This document shows positions 57,591 through 64,000 of a stretch of DNA of 64,000 nucleotides, one piece after another. Numbering within the stretch: the first letter of the stretch is position 1; every line of letters starts with the position of its first letter. The position numbers were made by a program, and so were the translations under genes. This DNA comes from CAZJHX01 sp964545715 (GTDB taxonomy: Bacteria > Myxococcota_A > UBA9042 > GCA-2863065). The notes beneath the pieces are model-generated. The model made no database searches. It was not told the origin of the DNA and saw only the letters and a list, made by a program, of their open reading frames with translations. The stretch spans positions 114,772-178,771 of the forward strand of contig CAZJHX010000004.1 of NCBI GenBank assembly GCA_964545715.1, given 5' to 3'.

Positions 57591-59648
57591 CTATTTCTTG
57601 AAGAAGTCGACGACCTTGTTGATGGTCGGCAGGGCGTTCCAGCTGACGCCGATCATGCCGCCGGCGCGCGGTGAGCCTGCGCCCAGCCACTTGTCGTCCA
57701 TCGCCGGCACGGACATTCCGCCGTTGCCCAGGTAGGGCTTGGTCAGCATATCGGTGGTGCCGTAGCCGCCGAAGACGGTCAGGTCAGCCTTGGGGATCTT
57801 GAGCTTGGCGCCCAGGCCGTAGTCGCCCTTGGAGCCGATGTTGGCCATGGCGCCGACGCTGAACTTGTCTTTCCAGTCGTACATGGCCTCGGGCACGTAG
57901 TAGATCTGCTGGCCGTCGCCCGCCACGCCCATCTTGAACGTGAGATCCATGCCCTTCTTGAGGTTGATGCCCAGGCCGGTGTGCGCGGCCCACAGCTCGG
58001 TGTAGCCCTCGTCGGTCGGCTTGAGGATCAGGCTGCCGCCGGGGGTCAGCTTCAGCTTCTTGCCCAGCGCGATGCTGCTGTTCAGGCGGAACAGGGAGCC
58101 CACGTCGGCGTCCTGCTTGGCCATGCTGGCGTACAGGTCGACAGAGTGCTTTTTGCCGTAGGCGTAGCCGAGGTGCCCGCCCGCGATCGTGGTGTTGTCG
58201 GTGGCGCCCAGCGTGGCGTCCAGCTTGAGCTTGTGCTGCCCGTGGCCGTAGCCGAGGCCCAGATGGCCGAAGTTGCCGTAGCCCTTGTCGGGCGACTTGA
58301 ACATCGCCGGGTTTGTGTACGCCAGCGAGCCCATGCTGGCGAGGCTCGTCTGCCCGCCGTGCAGCTTGAAGTTGAACTCCCGCTTGTCGTCCTTTTTGCC
58401 ACGGGTCCATACGCCGGTCAGCGTGCCGGTGTAGATGTCGTCCTCGCCGGCCTTGTCCGAGAAGCGCAGGTGCCCGCCCAGGCCCAGGCTGAAGGACGAC
58501 GCCAGCTTTGGATCCAGGACAAACTTCTGGCCGAAGTTGGCTTTGATGTCGTCGACAGCAAAGCCGTTGCCCTTGTCGTCGCTGCCGCGGCTGTTCTCGT
58601 AGCTGGTAGAGGCGGTGGTGTTGCCGGCCTTGACGCTGCCGCCCGTCGTGACGGTGGTGGCGCCGGCGCCGGTCTCGTTGTTGTCGGTGTTTTTGACGCG
58701 CGCTTTGACGTTGACGGTGACGGTGTCGCCCGGCTTGGGCTTCTCGCCTTTCTTCTTGTCCTTCTTGTGCGTGTACGTGACGTTGGCGCCGGCCGTGTCG
58801 GTGTCCAGCTTCTCCGTCTCGGTCCGGCTGCCGTCCGCGGCGACCTTGACCGAGTATCCCTTGCGGTCGACCTCGACGCCCACGTTGGCGCCGTCTTTGG
58901 TCCCGCCGTGGCCGGTGACGCTGACCTTCTCGCGATCCTTGCCGTCTTTGTGCTCGTAGACGCCGCCCACGCTGTGGGTGCCGCCCTTGGTTGTGTAGTC
59001 GGCTGTGCCGTGGTGTGAGACGTCGCCCTTGGTGTGCTTGTAGCCCGCGCCGCCGCCGTCCGGTCCGCCCTCGGCGTGGTACTCGTGAAGGCCGTCTTTC
59101 TTGGTGCCGTGCGTGACGTCCACGGTGCCGCGGTCCTTCTTGTAGCCGGCGCCGATACTGTAGTTTTTGTCTTTGTTGGTGTACTTGGCGTCGACGCCGT
59201 CTTTGATGCCGATGTCCACCTTGTGGTCGGCGTTCTCCCAGCCCAGCCCCTTATCGTCCAGCTTGAAGACGTGAGTGATGTTGCCCTTGTCGTCGGTGCC
59301 GACCGTGTGCCAGCTGCCGCTCTTAATCGCGCCCCACGTGGTCGAGTACCACTTCTTGTTTGCCTCGATGACCGCTTTGACCGTGGCTTTGGGTACGTTG
59401 TGCTTTTTGGAGACGAGCTCGGTGAGGATCGCCTCAGTGCGCTTCTTGTCCGCCTTTCTCAGCTCGATCAGCAGCGCCTGCACCTCGGGCGTCAGCTTCC
59501 ACATGTCGAACTTGGGACCCTTGTCCTTGTCCGACTTCTTGGGGGGGGTCTTCTCGTCCTTCTTCTGCACCGACCGTGGACTCAGCGACAGAGCGCCAGC
59601 GGTATAGCCTAATCCTTTCAGGGGGTTGGATTGGCCCAGGTCATCCAC
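57591..59648 (-). CDS. Lys/Gly-rich beta-repeat protein with shared N-terminal motif, no Sec signal
   Basis: 685 residues from the GTG at 59646-59648; an in-frame TAA lies upstream and no better start or ribosome site is visible. Residues 12-25 contain GLGYTAGALSLSP. A basic linker (KKDEKTPPKKSDKDK) and an about 100-residue helical domain follow. From about residue 100 the protein is a long series of Gly/Lys/Asp/His-rich beta strands (GAGYKKDRGTVDVTHGTKKD, GVEVDRKGYSVKVAADG). The last 330 residues alternate like a beta-barrel (LGLGYGHGQHKLKLDATLGA, HLGYAYGKKHSVDLYASM), ending FFKK rather than the usual aromatic last residue. A barrel-like protein without a Sec signal suggests another export route. 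I do not recognise the family. Confidence 0.72.
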   Translation of the reverse strand: MDDLGQSNPLKGLGYTAGALSLSPRSVQKKDEKTPPKKSDKDKGPKFDMWKLTPEVQALLIELRKADKKRTEAILTELVSKKHNVPKATVKAVIEANKKWYSTTWGAIKSGSWHTVGTDDKGNITHVFKLDDKGLGWENADHKVDIGIKDGVDAKYTNKDKNYSIGAGYKKDRGTVDVTHGTKKDGLHEYHAEGGPDGGGAGYKHTKGDVSHHGTADYTTKGGTHSVGGVYEHKDGKDREKVSVTGHGGTKDGANVGVEVDRKGYSVKVAADGSRTETEKLDTDTAGANVTYTHKKDKKKGEKPKPGDTVTVNVKARVKNTDNNETGAGATTVTTGGSVKAGNTTASTSYENSRGSDDKGNGFAVDDIKANFGQKFVLDPKLASSFSLGLGGHLRFSDKAGEDDIYTGTLTGVWTRGKKDDKREFNFKLHGGQTSLASMGSLAYTNPAMFKSPDKGYGNFGHLGLGYGHGQHKLKLDATLGATDNTTIAGGHLGYAYGKKHSVDLYASMAKQDADVGSLFRLNSSIALGKKLKLTPGGSLILKPTDEGYTELWAAHTGLGINLKKGMDLTFKMGVAGDGQQIYYVPEAMYDWKDKFSVGAMANIGSKGDYGLGAKLKIPKADLTVFGGYGTTDMLTKPYLGNGGMSVPAMDDKWLGAGSPRAGGMIGVSWNALPTINKVVDFFKK

Positions 59649-59944
59649 GGTCGGTGCACCGCTTTTGGGGGTCGGGGTCGTGTTTTAGGGGGCGGTTGTG
59701 GCCCAGAGCCCAACACGCAGCCAGAATACGGCCCCAAAATGGGCCGGGNNNNNNNNNNCGTATGTGGCCATGAGACATACCCGAAGCAATTATCGGGCCA
59801 CAAAATGTGACTGGTTTGACCCGGGTTTTGCCCCATATCGGCGGGGGGCGCTGTCCCCAGTGAGGTCAGATCTCCCCTTGTGGATGGTGTCTGGTTGTCC
59901 CGCAACAATTGCTGCGTCTCAGGGATTGGAGTAGACCTCTATAT
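59649..59944. other. Non-coding stretch with scaffold gap and short repeats
   Basis: This 296-bp region holds ten Ns at 59749-59758, so an unknown length of DNA is missing. On both sides there are related short motifs (GGCCCCAAAATGGGCC and GGGCCACAAAATGTG), which may be why assembly broke. GTATGT and ACATAC at 59760-59765 and 59775-59780 form a small inverted repeat with a 9-nt loop but no T-run. I see no gene in it. Confidence 0.8.
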
Positions 59945-62900
59945 ATGCGACCCAGCTTTGTCGCCCTGCTCGCGGCGATGTGTCTCGGCGGCTGCGCCAC
60001 TGAGAAGCCGTGTTTCACCTGCGCGCCCAGCCGCCCATGCGCGGACGGGCACGTGTGCCATACGGAGGCGCAGATCTGCGTGCCGGTGGCCGTGGCGCAT
60101 GCGTCGTCGGACGAGGTGCTGGCGGGGTGTGCGGCAGGCGGGACGGCTAAGATCGTTGCGCAGTCACCCGCCGACGTCGGCGCGGTCGACGCGGTCGCGG
60201 ACGTTCCCACGGTCGACGATGTGGCGGCCGACGTCGAGGCCCCCCCGGACGTGCCCGACGTGCCCGACGTGCCCGACGTGCCGGAGCCGCCGGATGCGCC
60301 CGACGTCGCGGAGATCGAGGATCTGGCTGACACGGTTGACGTCACTGACGTCCCGGACGCGCCGGACGCGGCCGACTGGCCGGAGCCTGCAGACGCGGGC
60401 GACACGGGCGACACGGGGGATACCGGCGACACGGGCGACACCGGCGACACCGGCGATACCGGCGACACCGGCGATACCGGCGATACCGGCGACACCGGGG
60501 ACACCGGGGACACCGGCGATACCGGGGACACGACCGATACCGGCGATTCGGAGTGCCCGGTGGACGCGCCGTGCGACGACGACGATCCCTGCACGGTGGA
60601 CAGCACGTGCGCGGACGGCGCCTGCCAGGGTGGCGACAACATCTGCGTGGAGGCCCCGCTCAGCGCCCCCGGGCAGGCCATGTTCATCCCGGAGATGGCG
60701 TCGCTGGGCAAGGGTCGCTACGTGGTGCAGTGGTCTCTGGTGGGCGGCAACGACCGCTGGCTGCGCCTGGTCGACGGCAACGGCAGCCCGGTCGCTGAGC
60801 CGATCTTCGGCGGCCCGGCGCTTGGCCTTCAGACCAAGGGGCCGGTCAACAGCCGCAGTCGACTCGCGGCAAGTGACTCGGACTTCCTGGCCCTGGGCTT
60901 TCACACGCCCTACGGCGTCGCGTGCAACTATCCCGGCGCCGGCTCGTGCATTATCGACAACCGGGTTCACACGCGCCGCTTCGATCTCGACGGCGGGTTG
61001 GAGCAAGGCCCGGTGCTCACCGGCCAGTTCTGCGGCTCCAGCAACACGTCCGCCGGCAAGGTCTCCGTCAACAACGTGCACGTGGTCCCCGTCCGGCTGA
61101 CCTCGGGCTCGGTCAACCTGCATAGCTGGCATGTGGGCGGAACGCCCTGCTCGGCGGGCTGCGGCTGCTCGGTTCTAAAGAACCTGGGTCCGCACAACCA
61201 ACCTATTCGCCTGTCGCCCCTGAGCGAGGCGCTCACCCCTCAGCCCTCCGTCGAGCTGGTCGCCAAGTCTCAGATGTTTGCGTCCGACAGGTTTGACGCG
61301 CGCGCGGATCCCGATAACCCGGATCAGTTTCTGCTGGCCTGGGTCGGCCCGACCGCCACCGAGGTTTACGTACAGCGTTTCAATAGCGATGGGAGCGCCC
61401 CGTCGGAGCCCTCTGAGGTTGTCGATCTAGCGGATGACACGGTCATCGAGACAGTGCGCGTGGTGCCGCTGACGGCGGGGCGCACTGTCGTGGTATGGCA
61501 GGCCAACAAAGCGGGTGCGCTGTCCGTGGCCGGTCGCCGGGTTGAGGAAGACGGCACCACGGCGCTGCCCGTCTTCAAGGTCGGCGATCCGACCGCCGGC
61601 AACCAGCGGCTGGGCGAGGCCGTGCGCCGCCCCAGTGGCGGGGTCATGGTCACGTGGGACGTCGCGCTGGGCGATACGGCGGGGACGGACGTGCGATTCC
61701 AGCGCTTCAACGCCACCACTGAGCCGACGTCGGAGCCCATCGGTGCGGCGATGAATACCTTGGGCGATCAAGTGCAGCCGTCGATCATCGTACTCGGCGA
61801 CGGCGCGTTCGCGCTGACCTGGCTGGACGCCGAGGGCACCGTCATGACCCGCCGTTTCCTGTCCGACACCACGCCGGATCCGACCGGGATGCAGCGTCGC
61901 CTCAACAGCACGACGGCGGGCGATCAGAACCAACCCACAGCAGCCACGACGGGTGAGGTCACCCTGCTCGCGTACACCTCCGAGGACACGCTGCTGGCCA
62001 CAAACCGTGTGCGCGTGCGCCGCTTCGGGGCGGCGGGCGTCGCCACCGACGACCTGCCGGTCAGCGTCACGTTCACAGCGTCCCAGAGCGCGCCCACGAT
62101 CGGCGCCGGCGGTGACCACTTCGTGGTGGCCTGGGAGGACAAAGACGCCTCTGCCAGCGGCATCTACGGCCGGCTGTTCACCGCGCTGGGCGAGCCGGTG
62201 GGCGCCGCGGCTCAACTGAACGTGATCGAGGACGATATTCAGCGCCGGCTGGCGGCCGCGGTCGCGGATGGGGCTGCCCTGGTCGTTTGGAGCGGCGCCA
62301 TGGCCGGCGGGGCCGACATCCTTGGGCGGCGCATCGATGCGCTGGGCCTGCCCGCGGGCGGCGAGATCAGTATCGCCCAGGTCACCGACGGCGCGCAGGA
62401 CAGGCCGGCCCTGACAGCCATCGGGGCCTCCGCCTACCTGGCGGCCTGGCAGACGCCGGGCTTGGACGGCGCGTCCGATATCGCGATCCGGGTGGTCCCT
62501 CTCGCCGGCGACATCACCGGGGACCAGGCCATCGCAAACTCCGACTCCGACGGCGCTCAGGGCGCACCGTCGGTGGCTGTCTCCGCCGACGCGTCGGAGG
62601 CCATGGTCTGTTGGGAGGACATCACCGCCGACGGGGTCGAGTGCCGGCGGCTGGATATGGAGACGCTCGGAGGGCTCAGCGCGGACTTTGACCCCACGGG
62701 CGACGCGCCGGGAAAACAGACTACGCCTTCGGTCGCGTACCTGCCCTCGGGCGCGGCCGTGTTCGCATGGACGACCGACGACGTCAGCGCCGACGGCAGC
62801 GGGCTCGCGGTGCAGTATCGCGTGTTCTATGCCGGTCTGGAGGCAGCCGATCTCCGTGCACAGGGCAACCGCTTCGGCGCCGGCGACCAGACCGTCCCGT

Positions 62901-63007
62901 TCCTCACAGCGACTGAGGGCGGCTTTCTGCTCGGCTGGCAGTCGGAGGTCGGGGACGGCGACGGCGCGGGCATCTTTGGCCGGCGCCTGGCGCCGCTGGG
63001 ACCATGA
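59945..63007 (+). CDS. Lipoprotein with Asp-Val-Pro and Gly-Asp-Thr stalk and repeat-rich C-terminal region
   Basis: 1,020 residues from the ATG at 59945 (MRPSFVALLAAMCLGGC, lipobox). A Cys-rich head (CFTCAPSRPCADGHVCHTE) is followed by an Asp-Val-Pro-rich stalk near residues 80-150, then about 50 residues of Gly-Asp-Thr triplets, then a CxxDxPCDDDDPCTVDSTC repeat. The remaining 780 residues are short beta repeats with many W, such as FVVAWEDKDASASGIYGRLF and GFLLGWQSEVGDGDGAGIFG, likely a propeller. The stalk and the C-terminal repeats match the lipoprotein at 2918-8122 but there is no FGE domain here. Its TGA overlaps the ATG of the TPR gene at 63004. The function is unknown; a surface recognition protein is the likely class. 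Confidence 0.85.
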   Translation: MRPSFVALLAAMCLGGCATEKPCFTCAPSRPCADGHVCHTEAQICVPVAVAHASSDEVLAGCAAGGTAKIVAQSPADVGAVDAVADVPTVDDVAADVEAPPDVPDVPDVPDVPEPPDAPDVAEIEDLADTVDVTDVPDAPDAADWPEPADAGDTGDTGDTGDTGDTGDTGDTGDTGDTGDTGDTGDTGDTGDTGDTTDTGDSECPVDAPCDDDDPCTVDSTCADGACQGGDNICVEAPLSAPGQAMFIPEMASLGKGRYVVQWSLVGGNDRWLRLVDGNGSPVAEPIFGGPALGLQTKGPVNSRSRLAASDSDFLALGFHTPYGVACNYPGAGSCIIDNRVHTRRFDLDGGLEQGPVLTGQFCGSSNTSAGKVSVNNVHVVPVRLTSGSVNLHSWHVGGTPCSAGCGCSVLKNLGPHNQPIRLSPLSEALTPQPSVELVAKSQMFASDRFDARADPDNPDQFLLAWVGPTATEVYVQRFNSDGSAPSEPSEVVDLADDTVIETVRVVPLTAGRTVVVWQANKAGALSVAGRRVEEDGTTALPVFKVGDPTAGNQRLGEAVRRPSGGVMVTWDVALGDTAGTDVRFQRFNATTEPTSEPIGAAMNTLGDQVQPSIIVLGDGAFALTWLDAEGTVMTRRFLSDTTPDPTGMQRRLNSTTAGDQNQPTAATTGEVTLLAYTSEDTLLATNRVRVRRFGAAGVATDDLPVSVTFTASQSAPTIGAGGDHFVVAWEDKDASASGIYGRLFTALGEPVGAAAQLNVIEDDIQRRLAAAVADGAALVVWSGAMAGGADILGRRIDALGLPAGGEISIAQVTDGAQDRPALTAIGASAYLAAWQTPGLDGASDIAIRVVPLAGDITGDQAIANSDSDGAQGAPSVAVSADASEAMVCWEDITADGVECRRLDMETLGGLSADFDPTGDAPGKQTTPSVAYLPSGAAVFAWTTDDVSADGSGLAVQYRVFYAGLEAADLRAQGNRFGAGDQTVPFLTATEGGFLLGWQSEVGDGDGAGIFGRRLAPLGP
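60392..60549 (+). repeat. In-frame 9-bp minisatellite encoding a Gly-Asp-Thr stalk
   Basis: About 17 units of gacaccggc and close variants. Because the unit is 9 bp, gain or loss of copies would change stalk length without shifting the reading frame. A smaller triplicated gacgtgccc block precedes it near 60249-60290. Confidence 0.85.
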
Positions 63008-64000
63008 AGGCGGTCACGGCGATCAGCCTGATCCTGGCGGCGCTGTCCACGGCGGACGTCGCGCAGGCTCAGACCACGGCGGACGAGGCGTATGTCATGT
63101 CCCGAGAGGCCTATGTGGCCGGGGATTTCGCGGCCGCGCTGCGCCTCTTGAGGCGGGCCCACAGGCTCGAGCCCAAGGCCCTGTTTGTGTACAACATCGG
63201 CGCCGTCCAGGAGCGCATGGGCGAGCTGTCCGCTGCTTATGGCACGTTCCTGAAGGCCCAGGCGTTTCCCGGCGTCACCCCAAAGGTCGCCGAGCTTGCG
63301 CGCTTCAAAGCAGGCGAGATCAAGCCCCTGCTGGACAAGGCGGTCGTACAGCTGAACGGCTTGAGGGACGACGTGGCGCTGCAGGTCGACAGGAAGCGGA
63401 TCACCGATCGCTCCAAGGACCTGGTGCTGCCGGCAGGGCCTCACGTCATGTGCTGGTACGGGCCGGGCTCGGGCCGCGCCGTCTGCCTGCTGCGCTCGCT
63501 GGATCGGGGCAGGCGAGCCCCGCTGGCCCCGTCGCCGGCGTTGGCTGATCTGCCCTCACTCTCCTGGGAGCCCGGGCTCGAGTCACTCGCGGTGTACGGC
63601 ATGCCGCTGACGACCGACCTGGCCAAGCTGACCCGGCTGCGGCTGGAGGCCGGCACGCACACCATCTCGTACCGCTACCGAGGCGAGGCCAAGCAGAGTC
63701 GCACCATCACCCTGGAGGCGGGCGAGACCCTGGAGCTGGCCCGCATACCGTCCGCGCCGCCGGTGGTCATCAAGAGCGAGCCCCCGTCGTCCGGGTACAT
63801 CCACTGGTCCGTCGTTGGCCCCGGCATCGCCGCTGCCGCAACGGGTGCGGCGCTGCTGGCGGTTGGCGGAGCCGACCGGGCGGCCGCGCTAGAGAGCGAC
63901 GACGCGGGTCTGGCCCACACGCTGTCCCAGCGCGACGCCTTTGAGCAGCTCGACTCCGCCGACGGCAAGCTCCTGATCGGCGGCGTGCTCACGGGCCTAG
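63004..64000 (+). CDS. Secreted TPR protein with PEGA-like region and membrane span, 3' end cut by window
   Basis: 332 codons are present and the frame is still open at the edge. The ATG overlaps the lipoprotein TGA (ATGA). A Sec signal ends near DVAQA. TPR-like helices follow (AYVAGDFAAALRLLRRAHRL, FVYNIGAVQERMGELSAAYG), then a beta region with a PEGA-like segment (LRLEAGTHTISYRYRG). A hydrophobic span (WSVVGPGIAAAATGAALLAV) lies near residue 275-300. The order and spacing match the TPR protein at 8119-9225. It is most probably anchored in the membrane with its TPR domain outside the cytosol, and the tight overlap points to a stoichiometric partner of the lipoprotein. Confidence 0.82.
   Translation, partial: MKAVTAISLILAALSTADVAQAQTTADEAYVMSREAYVAGDFAAALRLLRRAHRLEPKALFVYNIGAVQERMGELSAAYGTFLKAQAFPGVTPKVAELARFKAGEIKPLLDKAVVQLNGLRDDVALQVDRKRITDRSKDLVLPAGPHVMCWYGPGSGRAVCLLRSLDRGRRAPLAPSPALADLPSLSWEPGLESLAVYGMPLTTDLAKLTRLRLEAGTHTISYRYRGEAKQSRTITLEAGETLELARIPSAPPVVIKSEPPSSGYIHWSVVGPGIAAAATGAALLAVGGADRAAALESDDAGLAHTLSQRDAFEQLDSADGKLLIGGVLTGL

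Noticed and set aside
59760..59780. Inverted repeat GTATGT/ACATAC as a terminator
   Set aside because: Only six base pairs, no T-run, and directly beside a scaffold gap; more likely incidental.
60392..60549. Possible CRISPR array
   Set aside because: The repeats are contiguous 9-mers with no spacers and lie in frame inside a lipoprotein gene.

Overview
The window is high-GC DNA (about two-thirds G+C by eye) from what looks like a predatory or surface-active member of the Myxococcota/Bradymonadota, the former Deltaproteobacteria. The taxonomic clues are MYXO-CTERM-type C-terminal anchors, MopE-like Cys/Asp repeats, myxococcal Cys-rich repeats, a choice-of-anchor L protein and a myxobacterial pilin-like domain. 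It is draft sequence: ten Ns at 59749-59758 mark a scaffold gap, and both end genes run off the window. I saw no tRNA, rRNA, CRISPR array, phage gene or insertion sequence. Nearly every gene encodes an envelope or secreted protein, and about ten begin with a lipoprotein signal.

Layout. 1-2912: a truncated alpha/beta-hydrolase lipoprotein, a membrane-bound C39-like peptidase and a divergent MtfA-type peptidase. 2918-17246 (minus): a tight run of five genes, ketopantoate reductase-like, EEP-family lipoprotein, thioester alpha-2-macroglobulin lipoprotein, TPR/membrane protein, and a 1,734-residue lipoprotein with an FGE-fold domain. 17435-39600 (plus): an M23 peptidase with MopE repeats and a MYXO-CTERM tail, a 3,865-residue choice-of-anchor L giant, and a 2,569-residue lipoprotein. 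39597-46243 (minus): GH2 glycosidase and FAD oxidoreductase (coupled), a pilin-domain lipoprotein and a WD40 lipoprotein. 46323-50798: an Asp-box lipoprotein, an astacin-like metallopeptidase and a cytosolic protein of unknown function. 50825-56791 (minus): a long Cys-repeat/OmpA reading frame broken by an in-frame TGA, and a Spy/CpxP-like protein. 56873-59648 (minus): two adjacent unknown proteins with a shared N-terminal motif. 59945-64000 (plus): a lipoprotein and a TPR/membrane protein.

Two ideas tie the window together. First, the pair at 59945-64000 is a diverged copy of the pair at 2918-9225: a large lipoprotein on an Asp-Val-Pro-rich stalk with a repeat-rich C-terminal region, overlapping a TPR plus single-membrane-span protein. 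This two-gene surface module is the best candidate for an undescribed system. Second, the operon at 56873-59648 encodes two proteins without Sec signals that share the spacing G-L-G-Y-x6-L-S-P near the N-terminus, which may be a secretion or loading tag. Other points of interest are an in-frame TGA at a repeat Cys position, a reading frame that runs from a MYXO-CTERM-like tail straight into a second signal peptide, and six genes whose start codons lie 6-7 nt after a -10-like hexamer with no Shine-Dalgarno sequence.
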